A DNA stretch of 64,000 nucleotides from G038396625 sp038396625 (GCA_038396625.1 CP121688.1:3844001-3908000); one strand, 5' to 3'. Positions 51,829-61,701 are shown, counted from the first letter of the stretch. The notes: generated by a model from the sequence alone, not told the origin. A program made the numbers and translations.

Positions 51829-53919
51829 CTATTTCTTTTCCAGAATCTTTATTTCATAGCTCTTTAGTACTACAGCTTCTTTTACTTCTTCATTGGTTAA
51901 CATATCTATAAACTTCAAATCTCTTAAATAAACTGTTTTTGTGTCTTGAGTGAAGTTTGAAATGAATATAAATTCTCTTTGCCCATCTGTTCTTATTTGA
52001 GCTGTAACGCCATCAGGTAATTCTGTAGCGATAGCTTTCTTTAAATCGATCTTTTCATCTAGTTTTTTATAAAAATCTTTGAGAAATTCATTCGTATCTC
52101 TAAATGCTATGTAATAGGCTTTTCCTTTTCCAAAATCATTGACTGTAAGAGCAGGTCTTTCTGCATAAAAATCCTCTTTATATCTTGCAAGCACCCTAGC
52201 TGTTTCTGCATGAATTAAATCACAAAAAATTCTTGCTTCATATTGCCCTTGTATAGCCAATTCATTGTCATCCTCAAATGCCACATAATTTACATCATGA
52301 TCATATAATGCATCTAGCTCTTCTGACCAGATCCCCGTAACCTTTCTTAATGGCCCTGGAAAACCTTCTAAGAAGCATAAATCATTTTCATTCACAATCC
52401 CACTCCAATAAGTAGTAACAAAGGTTCCGCCATTTTTTACAAATTCTTCTATTCTATCTGAGACCCCTGGTCTTACCATGTAAAGCATTGGAGCTACAAG
52501 GAGTTTATACTTTGAAAAATCACAATCCATATTGATGACATCTACAGGAATTCCTCTATCCCAAAAGGCTTTATAATGATTTTGACAGGTTTGAAGATAA
52601 TCTTTCTGTTCCTTTCTAGGTCCTTGGGCATCATCTATTGCCCAAAAGTTTTCCCAATCATATATCACGGCCACATCAGGTTCTACAGAAGTTCCTACAA
52701 TAGGATCAAGCTTTGATAATATTTCTCCAACCTTTGCAACTTCTCTAAAAACTCTTGTATTTTCATGCCCACAATGATCCACTACTGCTCCATGGAATTT
52801 TTCAGAAGAACCCCTGCTCTTTCTCCACTGAAAATATTGAACTGTATCTGAACCATGGGCAACTGCTTGAAGGGATGCAAGTACATGCATACCAGGTCTT
52901 CTTAATTTTGCAACTGGCTGCCAATTTGTCGAACTTGGAGAGCTTTCCATCATCATGAAAGGTTGTCCACCCTTTAAAGATCTGTTTAAATCATGTATAA
53001 AAGCTCTTTTACTCGCTTCTACTGGATCTGGATGTTCTCCATGCCAGTAGGGATAGTTATCCCAGGATACCACGTCTACATGAGGCGCAAACTTCCAATA
53101 ATCAATTCCTTCATTCAAATTCACATATTCATCAAAGTTCGTTGTTACAGGAATATGGGGTGCAATTTCTTTTAATGGAGCAATTTCACTTTTATAAAAA
53201 TCAATGACTTGGTGAGAAGTGAATCTCTTCCAGTCAAGATTTTGTCCATGTAAATAACATTCCCCATGAGGTGCAGGGGATTCTATTTGTGCCCAATCTG
53301 TATAGGTATGGCTCCAAAAGGTTGCCCACCATTCTTGATTTAATTGTTCAAGGCTTCCATCATATTTTTCTTTTAGCCACTGTCTAAATGCTTCTTCACA
53401 AAGCTCACAATGGCAATCCCCACCAAATTCTTTGGATATACCATATTCATTGGATATATGCCACATGATTAAAGCAGGATGATCCTTATACCTTTGTGCA
53501 AGTTTCGTGTTCATGATCCTAACCTTCTCTCGATAAATAGGAGAAGTATAACAATGATTATGTCTTCCCCCATGAAGGTTTCTAATTCTATGTTCATTTA
53601 CTCTTAATACCTCAGGGTACTTTGCTGACATCCATGCAGGTCTTGAACCACTAGGCGTTGCTATGATGACATAAATACCATTTTCATATAGCTTATCAAT
53701 TATTTCATCAAGCCATCCGAATTCAAATCTACCTTCTTCTGGCTCTAATGCTGTCCAAGAAAATATGCCAAGAGCCATTACATTACAATTGGCAAGTTTC
53801 ATCATTCTTACATCTTCATCCCACATACCAGGAACGTGCATCCACTGTTCTGGATTATAGTCTGCTCCATGTAGCATATGACTGATTTTACTGCTTATAG
53901 GTGCATATTTTTTTACCAT
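51829..53919 (-). CDS. GH42 beta-galactosidase
   Basis: This is a glycoside hydrolase family 42 enzyme of 696 residues. It lacks a signal peptide, so it works in the cytoplasm. The TIM barrel has acid/base Glu158 in WHISNEYG and nucleophile Glu325 in FMMMESSPS. Zinc-site cysteines are in CHCELCEE plus an earlier Cys (HNHCY). The trimerisation and C-terminal beta domains are complete. The chosen ATG has AGGGGGATG upstream. It lies after xylB, beyond a terminator, so it may have its own promoter. Together with the ABC importer it suggests cleavage of an imported galactoside or arabinoside. Confidence 0.92.
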   Translation of the reverse strand: MVKKYAPISSKISHMLHGADYNPEQWMHVPGMWDEDVRMMKLANCNVMALGIFSWTALEPEEGRFEFGWLDEIIDKLYENGIYVIIATPSGSRPAWMSAKYPEVLRVNEHRIRNLHGGRHNHCYTSPIYREKVRIMNTKLAQRYKDHPALIMWHISNEYGISKEFGGDCHCELCEEAFRQWLKEKYDGSLEQLNQEWWATFWSHTYTDWAQIESPAPHGECYLHGQNLDWKRFTSHQVIDFYKSEIAPLKEIAPHIPVTTNFDEYVNLNEGIDYWKFAPHVDVVSWDNYPYWHGEHPDPVEASKRAFIHDLNRSLKGGQPFMMMESSPSSTNWQPVAKLRRPGMHVLASLQAVAHGSDTVQYFQWRKSRGSSEKFHGAVVDHCGHENTRVFREVAKVGEILSKLDPIVGTSVEPDVAVIYDWENFWAIDDAQGPRKEQKDYLQTCQNHYKAFWDRGIPVDVINMDCDFSKYKLLVAPMLYMVRPGVSDRIEEFVKNGGTFVTTYWSGIVNENDLCFLEGFPGPLRKVTGIWSEELDALYDHDVNYVAFEDDNELAIQGQYEARIFCDLIHAETARVLARYKEDFYAERPALTVNDFGKGKAYYIAFRDTNEFLKDFYKKLDEKIDLKKAIATELPDGVTAQIRTDGQREFIFISNFTQDTKTVYLRDLKFIDMLTNEEVKEAVVLKSYEIKILEKK

Positions 53920-54221
53920 ATTTATCATCCCCCTCTAAATATATTTTCAAGTCATGCATTTTTCTTCCTACCAAACGACTATCAGAAAAGTCTAACATTC
54001 TGTTAATTAGCTCAATTCTATCACTTATTATATCAAATTCGTACACTACTATTAAAGAGCAATCTATCTATGCTCTTATGCTTTCCTTTTTTCTATATCC
54101 AATTATCTTCTTTATTATCTAAGTTTTAAAAGCGCTCGCCAATATCTTTGTAAATATTCGCACTTAACTAAAACTTGTCGAACATCTCATTAGCATATTA
54201 ACATACCTTCCCAAACAACAA
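53920..54221. other. intergenic region upstream of the beta-galactosidase gene, with a possible cre site
   Basis: A separate promoter for the GH42 gene is expected because xylB ends in a terminator. TATAAT is seen on the minus strand near 54020 with no clear -35. GGCGAGCGCTTTTA (54127-54140, minus) matches about 10 of 14 bases of the CcpA cre consensus, so catabolite control is possible. Nothing else is seen. Confidence 0.35.
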
Positions 54222-54248
54222 AGTGGACAAGGCTTACCTTGTCCACTA
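54222..54248 (-). terminator. terminator overlapping the xylB stop
   Basis: AGTGGACAAGG and CCTTGTCCACT pair around four bases, followed on the minus strand by TTTGTTGTTT. The first arm includes bases of the xylB stop codon. Confidence 0.85.
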
Positions 54249-55697
54249 TTTTATCGTTGGATATATCGATATATATTTCTTATATTTTTGATTGTATACT
54301 TCAACATTATTTTTATTCGGGAAGATGGTGCTTGTCTTTTTGATGAAGGCTTCTGCCGCTTCATCTACTGTAGAGAATAGTCCGTCTCCTACAGCAGCGA
54401 GTATGGCCGCTCCATAGGCTGGTCCATCATTTGAATTTACTTTGTTAACTTTTACATTCAATATATCTGCAATGATTTGACACCAGAATGGATTTCTTGC
54501 GCCACCTCCATTTATGGTAATCTCCTCTATATAAACACCCATATCCTTCATGATTTCAAAGCTATCCCGTAGTGAAAATCCTACGCCTTCTAGGATTGCT
54601 CTCGTCATATCCTTTCTCTCTGTTGTCATATCCATACCCATAAATACACTTTTTGCATTAGGATCATTGTGTGGTGTTCTTTCTCCCATTAGATAGGGCA
54701 AAAAATATACATTCTTATGGATATCTGCATCTTCTGCCTCTTTTAATAAAAGATCATAGTCCTTAGAACAATGAATGCTTTCTACCCACCATTTCAAAGA
54801 AGCTGCAGCTGCTAAGGTAACCCCCATCACGTGAAACTTTCCATTTGCATTACAAAATGAATGCAGTCTATTATCCCGATCTACGACAAATTTATCTGCA
54901 TTAGCAAAAACAACACCTGATGTTCCCAAAGAAACAGAACAAGCTCCTTCTCCAACGATGCCACCACCAACAGCTGCAACAGCTTGATCTCCTCCACCTA
55001 TCACGATCTTAAGCTTTTCACTTAGACCTAGTTCATCTGCCAACTGTTTTTTGATCGTTCCTATTACATCAAATGAATCATATAACTTTGGTAACTGAGA
55101 AGTAGATATCTCTAGGATATCCATCATTTCCCTAGACCACTTTCTATTTTTAACATCTAGATACAATGTCCCCGATGCATCAGACATATCCGTTGCAAAT
55201 GCACCACTTAATTGATATGCCAAATAATCCTTCGGCAACATTATTTTTGCAATCTTATCAAAGTTATTTCTCTCGTTATTTTTTAGCCATAGAAGTTTAG
55301 GTGCTGTAAATCCAGTCAAGGCCATATTTCCAGTCCATTGGGATATCCTGTCTCTTCCTATTTCTTCATTTAAATAAGCACATTCTTTTTCTGTTCTTCC
55401 ATCATTCCAAAGCATTGCAGGTCTAATGATCTTGTCTTCTTCATCCAGTATCACAAGTCCATGCATTTGCCCACTTAAACTTATCGCTTTGACTTTTTCT
55501 CCTTCTACGCCAGAAAGTAGCTCTTTTAAGGCTTTTAAAGAACCCTTCCACCAATCCTCCGGGTTTTGTTCTGCCCAAAGAGGCTTAGGGTAAAAAATAG
55601 GGTACTCCTTACTAACAGATTTAACTAACTTTCCCTTTTCATCTATTAAAATGGTCTTCACCGATGAAGTCCCAATATCAATACCAATATAATACAT
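54246..55697 (-). CDS. xylB: xylulokinase
   Basis: This FGGY-family sugar kinase phosphorylates D-xylulose to xylulose-5-phosphate for the pentose phosphate pathway. The 483 residues have the ATP-binding MYYIGIDIGTSSVKTI at the start, SLSGQMHGLV (typical of xylulokinase), GGGDQAVAAVG and the C-terminal NGGGARNPFW motif. The ATG at 55697 has GAAGGGATAAGG upstream. It follows the polyol dehydrogenase by 22 bases, so a polyol such as xylitol or arabitol would be oxidised to xylulose and then phosphorylated. Confidence 0.92.
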   Translation of the reverse strand: MYYIGIDIGTSSVKTILIDEKGKLVKSVSKEYPIFYPKPLWAEQNPEDWWKGSLKALKELLSGVEGEKVKAISLSGQMHGLVILDEEDKIIRPAMLWNDGRTEKECAYLNEEIGRDRISQWTGNMALTGFTAPKLLWLKNNERNNFDKIAKIMLPKDYLAYQLSGAFATDMSDASGTLYLDVKNRKWSREMMDILEISTSQLPKLYDSFDVIGTIKKQLADELGLSEKLKIVIGGGDQAVAAVGGGIVGEGACSVSLGTSGVVFANADKFVVDRDNRLHSFCNANGKFHVMGVTLAAAASLKWWVESIHCSKDYDLLLKEAEDADIHKNVYFLPYLMGERTPHNDPNAKSVFMGMDMTTERKDMTRAILEGVGFSLRDSFEIMKDMGVYIEEITINGGGARNPFWCQIIADILNVKVNKVNSNDGPAYGAAILAAVGDGLFSTVDEAAEAFIKKTSTIFPNKNNVEVYNQKYKKYISIYPTIK

Positions 55698-55719
55698 CCT
55701 TATCCCTTCTCTCAACGAA

Positions 55720-56760
55720 CTATTTCATTCTAATAACTGCTTTAATTACTTTATCTGGATTTTGTATTGTATAATCAAATGCATCCTTCGTCTCTTCAAA
55801 ATCAAACTCGTGACTTACTAGATCCTTTATAGGAATGGCACCACTGGCAATTGCATTGATGGCAACTGAATAAAGATTTCTATAGCGGAATATGGTCTTT
55901 ACTTGTCCTTCCTTGCTCATTAACTTCATAAAGTTAAATTCAATTTCATCCTTTGGTGTCATACCTACTAAAACAATAGTACCGCCTGCCTTCAATACAT
56001 CTACCGTTTGCTTTACAGTCACCTCTGCTCCTGCAGTATCTATTACCACATCTGCACCCTTATCACTTGTTAAGGCTAAGATCTTTTCTACACTATTGAC
56101 TTCCTTAGGATTTATTGTATGTGTTGCTCCTAGCTCCTTCGCCTTTTCCAATCTGTTTTCCATTATATCCACTATGATAATCGTTGAGGCCCCTCTGGCC
56201 TTACTTGCTAACAAGGTTGAAAGACCAATGCATCCAGCACCAAAAATAACGACTGTATCTCCCAGCTTGACCTGTCCTTCTCCTGTCGCATGAAGTCCAA
56301 CAGACAGTGGCTCTACCATTGCACCTTCTATATTTGATACATTTTCAGGCAATTTAAAACACATATCCTCTGGATGGGACACATAATTGGCAAATACCCC
56401 ATGGTAGGGTGGTGTAGCAAAAAACTCCACATCCTTACAAAGGTTATACTTTCCACTTTTACAGTGCTCACATTTTCCACATGTTTTACCTGGTTCTAAT
56501 GCTACTCTATCACCAATCTTTAAGTTCTTTACATTTTTTCCTACTTTTACAACTTCTCCTGCCGCTTCATGTCCTAATATAAAATCTCCTTCTACTACAA
56601 AATCTCCAATTCTTCCATGTTCGTAGTAGTGTAGGTCTGAGCCACATATGCCTACCACATCTACTTTTATCAATACTTCATTGTCATCTATCGCTGGTAC
56701 AGGTATTTCTTTCTTTACCATATGATTCGTTCCCTGCATGAATATCGCTTTATTTGTCAA
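55720..56760 (-). CDS. zinc-dependent polyol dehydrogenase (xylitol/sorbitol type)
   Basis: This medium-chain dehydrogenase of 346 residues oxidises a polyol with NAD. Catalytic zinc ligands are in GICGSDLHYY and GHEAAGEV. The structural zinc has four cysteines in CGKCEHCKSGKYNLC. The NAD fold is IFGAGCIGLSTLL, with an aspartate (IIIVDIMENR) that favours NAD over NADP. Start is TTG with AGGAGGGC upstream. The neighbour xylB suggests a product of D-xylulose, so xylitol or arabitol are good candidates, but sorbitol dehydrogenases look the same. Confidence 0.88.
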   Translation of the reverse strand: MTNKAIFMQGTNHMVKKEIPVPAIDDNEVLIKVDVVGICGSDLHYYEHGRIGDFVVEGDFILGHEAAGEVVKVGKNVKNLKIGDRVALEPGKTCGKCEHCKSGKYNLCKDVEFFATPPYHGVFANYVSHPEDMCFKLPENVSNIEGAMVEPLSVGLHATGEGQVKLGDTVVIFGAGCIGLSTLLASKARGASTIIIVDIMENRLEKAKELGATHTINPKEVNSVEKILALTSDKGADVVIDTAGAEVTVKQTVDVLKAGGTIVLVGMTPKDEIEFNFMKLMSKEGQVKTIFRYRNLYSVAINAIASGAIPIKDLVSHEFDFEETKDAFDYTIQNPDKVIKAVIRMK

Positions 56761-56779
56761 TTATAGCCCTCCTTTTAAA

Positions 56780-56812
56780 ATTGGTGCGTAAATATTTTAT
56801 CTACGCACCAAT
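56780..56812 (-). terminator. intercistronic hairpin after the binding-protein gene
   Basis: ATTGGTGCGTA pairs with TACGCACCAAT around an 11-base loop; the minus strand then has TTTTAAAAGG. It lies between the solute-binding protein and dehydrogenase genes. It may end part of the transcripts or protect the 3' end of the binding-protein message, giving that protein in excess. Confidence 0.6.
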
Positions 56813-56839
56813 CTTTCTTATTAAATAAACAATGAAATG

Positions 56840-57811
56840 CTATTTAATCGCTCCTGCTCTTTTATGCATTTCTATATATTCATCTACATTTTCTTCTGTA
56901 ATCAATGGACAATCAATATCCATGTCTATTTGCTCTTCTTCACCAGTTAATAGCTTGTGACTTGTATCAAGCAAAGCCTCAGCAAGTGCATATGCACTTT
57001 GTAATGAAGTAGAAGTCATCTTTCCTTCTTTGATTAAAAGTACTGCTTCTGCAGTTCCATCTACCCCATAAGCTAATATATCTTTAAAGCTTTCATTATC
57101 CTTTATAACCTCTAAGGCACCTGCAGCCATGTTATCATTCATAGAGATAATCGCATCAATTTTATCATTAGCTTGAACCCAAGTTTCCATATAGTTCATG
57201 GCTTCGTCCTTATTCCAGTTCGCTATTTCTTCTCCAACTATTTTCACGTCAGGTCTTTTTGCGAAAAATTCCTCTTCCCAGCTTTTTCTTCTTTCATCAG
57301 CATGAAAGTTTCCTGGAGGTCCGTTTAAAACAACTACGTTGGCATTTTGTGGTACTTGCTCTACAGCTAAGTCAGCATTTACTTTTGCTTGTAAATAAGG
57401 ATCTGCATCAACAGAAGATGCTCCTTCTATTCCAGCAATACGAGCATTCGTTGTTATCGTTACGATACCTGCTGCTACAGCTTTTTCAACATAAGGTCTT
57501 TGTGCTTCTCCATTATTCGGTTGAACAATAATTGCATCATACTTGTTTGTAATAGCATTTTCAATTAGATTGTTTTCTGTGTCATCAGACGCTTGTCCAT
57601 CAAATACATCCACTTTAATATCTTCATATTTTTCTGCTTCTTCCATAACTGCATTTGCCATCCATGCAGCAAATGAGTCCGCCTGCGCCCGAGCTATATA
57701 AGCTACCCTATATACCCCTTCTTCTTTTTCACTTGTAGCAGAATTTGAACAACCAGCTACTACCGTAAAAACGAGTACTGTTATTAAAAACAGTGATAAA
57801 AGCTTTTTCAT
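56840..57811 (-). CDS. sugar ABC transporter substrate-binding lipoprotein
   Basis: This 323-residue lipoprotein has signal peptide and lipobox VVAGC (Cys21). The body is a Peripla_BP_4-type fold like RbsB: AYIARAQADSFAAWMANAV at the first strand and helix, IVQPNNGEAQRPYVEKAV and SMNDNMAAGALEVI at the hinge. It catches a sugar outside the membrane for the permease and ATPase encoded just upstream. GGAGGGAG precedes the chosen ATG. The ligand may be a pentose, pentitol or galactoside given the enzymes that follow. Confidence 0.9.
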   Translation of the reverse strand: MKKLLSLFLITVLVFTVVAGCSNSATSEKEEGVYRVAYIARAQADSFAAWMANAVMEEAEKYEDIKVDVFDGQASDDTENNLIENAITNKYDAIIVQPNNGEAQRPYVEKAVAAGIVTITTNARIAGIEGASSVDADPYLQAKVNADLAVEQVPQNANVVVLNGPPGNFHADERRKSWEEEFFAKRPDVKIVGEEIANWNKDEAMNYMETWVQANDKIDAIISMNDNMAAGALEVIKDNESFKDILAYGVDGTAEAVLLIKEGKMTSTSLQSAYALAEALLDTSHKLLTGEEEQIDMDIDCPLITEENVDEYIEMHKRAGAIK

Positions 57812-57873
57812 TTTTTCTCCCTCCACATTTAAAAGTTTTATGTTTCAATAGTATGCACTATTTAAAACCAAAA

Positions 57874-58833
57874 TTATTTTTTTCTTTTCTTTGTCTTAGC
57901 CCATATATCATAAATAACGGCTAAGGCTATGATGGCACCTCTTACAACTTGTTGTAGATAAGAATCCACACCAACCATTACCATAATATTATCTAAAAAT
58001 CCTACAATAAATGCACCAGCCACAGTCCCTGTTGCAGTTCCAACACCACCCGTGAAACTAGTTCCACCAATTACAGCGGCAGTTAAGGCTTTAAATTCAT
58101 AGCCTACAGCACCATTGGGCATACCCCCATTTACACGAGACATAAATATAACGCCTGCAATCCCAACAAAGATCCCATTTATGATAAAAGCCTTCATCTT
58201 TGTCTTATTTACTTCAATACCAGATGCATTGGCCGCCTCTTCATTGCCTCCAATGGCATATATAGACCTGCCAAAAACAGTATGCTTCAATAAGTATTTG
58301 GTTACAAATAGGAGCACCACCAAAAATATAATTGGATTGGGAATTCCGAAGGTTGCCCCTTGCCCAAATTTTGTATAATCCCCAATTTGATAAATATTTT
58401 GCCCCTTCGTATATAATAGTGCAGCACCTCTTGCCATCGTCATCATAGCCAGTGTCGCGATAAAAGGTGGGGTCTTAAACTTTGTTATCATTAATCCATT
58501 GATAATATTGCATATTACACTTACGATGATTGCAACGACAAATGCTAGAATGAGTGACCCTGTAGTTACATAAGTCGATACTGAAAACACACCGGCCAAA
58601 GCCAATACAGAAGCAGATGATAAGTCAAGCATTCCAGATATGATTAAGATTGTTTGACCAAAAGCCAGAATCGTTCCCACTGCAATTTGATTGGTAACGT
58701 TTTTCAAGTTAGAAGCAGTCAAAAAGTTATCATTTGCCATCCAACTTATGATAAATAAAGCCAATAAAACAAAATAAATACTATACTTACTTCCAATATT
58801 TGATAATGAATTTGTTGCCTTCGCTTTTCTCAC
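57874..58833 (-). CDS. sugar ABC transporter permease (RbsC-like)
   Basis: This 319-residue permease has about nine or ten helices and belongs to the BPD_transp_2 family of ribose/xylose/galactose importers. Conserved parts are GMLDLSSASVLALAGV and the GGTSFTGGVGTATGTVAGA loop that meets the ATPase. Start is GTG at 58833 with AGGAGGGAC upstream; the frame runs 12 codons further but overlaps the ATPase gene. Confidence 0.9.
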   Translation of the reverse strand: MRKAKATNSLSNIGSKYSIYFVLLALFIISWMANDNFLTASNLKNVTNQIAVGTILAFGQTILIISGMLDLSSASVLALAGVFSVSTYVTTGSLILAFVVAIIVSVICNIINGLMITKFKTPPFIATLAMMTMARGAALLYTKGQNIYQIGDYTKFGQGATFGIPNPIIFLVVLLFVTKYLLKHTVFGRSIYAIGGNEEAANASGIEVNKTKMKAFIINGIFVGIAGVIFMSRVNGGMPNGAVGYEFKALTAAVIGGTSFTGGVGTATGTVAGAFIVGFLDNIMVMVGVDSYLQQVVRGAIIALAVIYDIWAKTKKRKK

Positions 58834-58843
58834 ATTGTCCCTC

Positions 58844-60343
58844 CTAATTCTTTGCCACTGCAGTAGCATAAGACATTATTTTTTCCTGAGAAAATTCTTC
58901 TTTCTCTAACATACCCATAATATTTCCCTTAGCCATTACATAGATTCTGTCACACATTCCTATAAGCTCCGGTAATTCTGATGAAATCATGATTAAACCT
59001 TTTTTCTCTTTAGCCAATTCTCCCATAAGCTTATAGATTTCAAATTTCGCTCCTACATCAATTCCTCTTGTTGGCTCATCTAATATTAAAATATCAGGCT
59101 CAGTGACCATCCACTTTGCCAGTATTACCTTCTGCTGATTTCCTCCACTTAGCACCTCTATGGAAGTATCAATATTTGGCGTCTTTACATTCATTTTTTT
59201 ACAATATTTTTGTACCGTTTCCTTTTCTTCCTTTTCATGTAGCCTTCCACCATGAATGAATCTTTTTAAGTTTGATAGAGAAACATTTTCTTTAACACTT
59301 CTCACAGGAATAATTCCGTATCTTCTTCGATCCTCCGACAACATTACCATCTTTTTATTGATGCTATCCTTGGTTTTCCTTATATGAACCTTTTCATTAT
59401 TAATGATAACTTCTCCCTTTTCATAGGAATCTAGTCCAAATAGGGCTCTCATAACTTCTGTTCTCCCTGCACCCATAAGGCCAGCAAAGCCAATGATTTC
59501 TCCTTGTTTTAAATCGAAGCTAATATCTTCAAACTTACCTTTTTGCGTTAAGCCTTTCACTTCTAATATCTTTTCTCCTATAACTACGCTTTCCTTTGGA
59601 TAGTTGTTTTCCAGTTTCCTACCTACCATTTGCGCTATAACCGTTTCCATATCATAGTCTTCTTTTATCCTAGAATCTACAACGGTACCATCTCTAAATA
59701 CTGTGATTTCATCTGCAATTTTAAATATTTCATCCATCTTATGGGAAATATATATGATCGCAGTACCTCTCTCCCTTAGTTGATTGATTTTCTCAAAGAG
59801 GATATTTACTTCTTTTTGGGTAATAGCAGATGTAGGTTCATCCATAATAATGATTTGAGAATCATAGGATATAGCTTTTAAAATTTCCAGCATTTGAATA
59901 TCTGAAACCGTAAGATCCTTTAACTTTGTAGTAGGTAAATAATTTAATCCTTCCCTTTCCAATAAATCTAGGGTTTTCTTTCTGATTTCCTTCCAATTCA
60001 CCTTTCCATACTTGTCCTTAGGCCAATTCCCTACAAATAAACTTTCTTCTATTGTCATCTCCGCCATATAATTTAATTCTTGAAAAATCATAGCAATTCC
60101 TAGATTTCTAGCTTGAATAGGATTATTTACTACAACTTTCTTTCCGTCTATCCGTATTTCTCCAGAGTCTTGCTTATAGATACCATTTATGATTTTCATT
60201 AGCGTAGATTTGCCTGCACCATTTTCACCACATATAACATGTACAGTTCCTTTTTTCACAGCAAAGCTAACATTGTCAAGGGCTTTAACTCCAGGAAATG
60301 ACTTGTTGATATTCTCTACACTCAACTTTATGTCATGAGTCAT
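58844..60343 (-). CDS. sugar ABC transporter ATPase with two ABC domains (RbsA-like)
   Basis: This 499-residue ATPase has two fused ABC domains. The first has Walker A GENGAGKST and Walker B IIIMDEPTSA, with a weak signature (LTVSDIQML). The second has a degenerate Walker A (GLMGAGRTE), an intact signature LSGGNQQK and ILILDEPTRGIDVGAK. This layout is normal for RbsA/XylG/MglA. It powers the permease encoded next, 10 bases downstream. Confidence 0.92.
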   Translation of the reverse strand: MTHDIKLSVENINKSFPGVKALDNVSFAVKKGTVHVICGENGAGKSTLMKIINGIYKQDSGEIRIDGKKVVVNNPIQARNLGIAMIFQELNYMAEMTIEESLFVGNWPKDKYGKVNWKEIRKKTLDLLEREGLNYLPTTKLKDLTVSDIQMLEILKAISYDSQIIIMDEPTSAITQKEVNILFEKINQLRERGTAIIYISHKMDEIFKIADEITVFRDGTVVDSRIKEDYDMETVIAQMVGRKLENNYPKESVVIGEKILEVKGLTQKGKFEDISFDLKQGEIIGFAGLMGAGRTEVMRALFGLDSYEKGEVIINNEKVHIRKTKDSINKKMVMLSEDRRRYGIIPVRSVKENVSLSNLKRFIHGGRLHEKEEKETVQKYCKKMNVKTPNIDTSIEVLSGGNQQKVILAKWMVTEPDILILDEPTRGIDVGAKFEIYKLMGELAKEKKGLIMISSELPELIGMCDRIYVMAKGNIMGMLEKEEFSQEKIMSYATAVAKN

Positions 60344-60382
60344 ATTCAGCTTCTCCTCTCTTCTATAATAATAAAATCTAAC

Positions 60383-61363
60383 TTATTCTACAGTTAAGGT
60401 GGTTTCTCTCTCTACCAAATTTGTATCTATAAGATAATTTTTAATAGGTACATCTTCTCCATTGATAAGACCAATAAGAGATTTCACTGCCAAAGTCCCT
60501 ATTTCTTTGATAGGCTGATTAATCGTCGTCAAAGAAGGATGTAATAGTTCCCCAATAAAACTGTTGTCAAAGCCTATGATCTGTACCTGTTGAGGAATTT
60601 CTATCCTCTTATCCTTTAAATACCTCATAACTATCGCCGCAGCAATATCGTTAAAAACAAAAATACCATCATAGCTTTCAATGTTTTTTATATAGTTTAA
60701 ATTCGCCTCAAGCATTTTCACTTTGAAGTCTGTTTCAAACTCCACAATATCTACTTCCATATTGTGCTCTTTCGCAGCATCTAAAAAGCCTTGGCATCTT
60801 AATTCTGTTGCCTCAAATATATCTGGTCCCTTTATGTGCAATATATTTTTACATCCGCTTTCATATAAATGATGAAATGCTATTTTACCACCTTTGTAGT
60901 TGTCAGAAGAAACCGTCAGTATAGAAGGATCTATATGATTCTCAAAAGAAACAACTGGAATTTCAGTGTTTAAATATTCATCTCTACACTGCGCTCTAGA
61001 AGCTATAATTCCTGCTACCCTGTGACTTTTTAAAACCTCCAAATACTCTCGTTCTTTTTCTATACGATCTTCTGTATTGCATAAAAATATGGTATATCCG
61101 AATTTATTAGAGTACTCCTCTATTACAGTAGCGATCTGGTTGAAAAAAGGATTGGTTATATTTGGAATCATTAGCCCAATGGTCTTAGAATTTTTCGTGA
61201 AAATAGCCCTAGCTAAAGCATTAGGAACATAACCTGATTCGTCAATTTCCTTTTGTATCTTCGCCTTTACCTCTTCGCTAACATAACCAGTGTTATTAAT
61301 ATATCTTGAAACAGTAGCGATCCCGACTCCAGCTCTCTTTGCAATCTCTCGTATATTCGCCAT
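60383..61363 (-). CDS. LacI-family regulator of the sugar operon
   Basis: This 326-residue regulator has an N-terminal LacI HTH (IREIAKRAGVGIATVSRYI) and hinge helix with PNALARAIF. A periplasmic-binding-like core follows (IGLMIPNITNPFFNQIA, IFVFNDIAAAIVMRYL, GFDNSFIGELLHPSLTTI). It is the first gene of the sugar operon, 39 bases before the ABC ATPase gene. Its own operator TGGAACATGTTTCA lies in the leader, so it probably represses the whole operon and is released by the sugar taken up. Confidence 0.9.
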   Translation of the reverse strand: MANIREIAKRAGVGIATVSRYINNTGYVSEEVKAKIQKEIDESGYVPNALARAIFTKNSKTIGLMIPNITNPFFNQIATVIEEYSNKFGYTIFLCNTEDRIEKEREYLEVLKSHRVAGIIASRAQCRDEYLNTEIPVVSFENHIDPSILTVSSDNYKGGKIAFHHLYESGCKNILHIKGPDIFEATELRCQGFLDAAKEHNMEVDIVEFETDFKVKMLEANLNYIKNIESYDGIFVFNDIAAAIVMRYLKDKRIEIPQQVQIIGFDNSFIGELLHPSLTTINQPIKEIGTLAVKSLIGLINGEDVPIKNYLIDTNLVERETTLTVE

Positions 61364-61384
61364 AAATTTAACCTCTATTCCTTA

Positions 61385-61442
61385 TGAAACATGTTCCACA
61401 TATTTTAAAAAAATTATATCACGATGGAATATTTATTGTCAA
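61385..61442 (-). promoter_or_regulatory. promoter and LacI-type operator of the sugar operon
   Basis: On the minus strand TTGACA (61437-61442), 18 bases, TATAAT (61413-61418): both boxes perfect. The near-palindrome TGGAACATGTTTCA (61385-61398) begins about 15 bases after the -10 box, near +8, a normal place for LacI-type repression. Confidence 0.88.
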
Positions 61443-61492
61443 TCCCGGGGCATCGTCTATACGCATGGTCATTTTTTGTCCCTTAACTGCAT

Positions 61493-61523
61493 ATAAAAAA
61501 AGAACTTCACTTCTGAAGTTCTC
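61493..61523 (-). terminator. terminator downstream of the BceB-like gene
   Basis: AGAACTTCA-GAAG-TGAAGTTCT on the minus strand, followed by TTTTTTTATATG. It separates the BceAB-type operon from the sugar operon promoter. Confidence 0.88.
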
Positions 61524-61552
61524 TCTATTCGATATTTATTTTTTTATAAAGT

Positions 61553-61687
61553 CTAACATGTTAAGGCCTTAATTTTTGATATTAACTTCTTATATACCTT
61601 CTGCATATGCGGTTCATTCGTATATGCATTCACTTCATCTATAAGCATCCATTTAACGTCACTATTTTCATCTTCTTTAATAATCTT
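61553..61687 (-). pseudogene. possible C-terminal gene fragment
   Basis: Between the BceB-like stop and the terminator, one minus-strand frame is open for about 43 codons (KIIKEDENSDVKWMLIDE, ending KIKALTC). The composition is protein-like, but there is no ribosome site or early ATG and stop codons precede it. It may be the tail of a lost gene. Family not recognised. Confidence 0.25.
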
Positions 61688-61701
61688 TTATCATAAATTT
61701 T

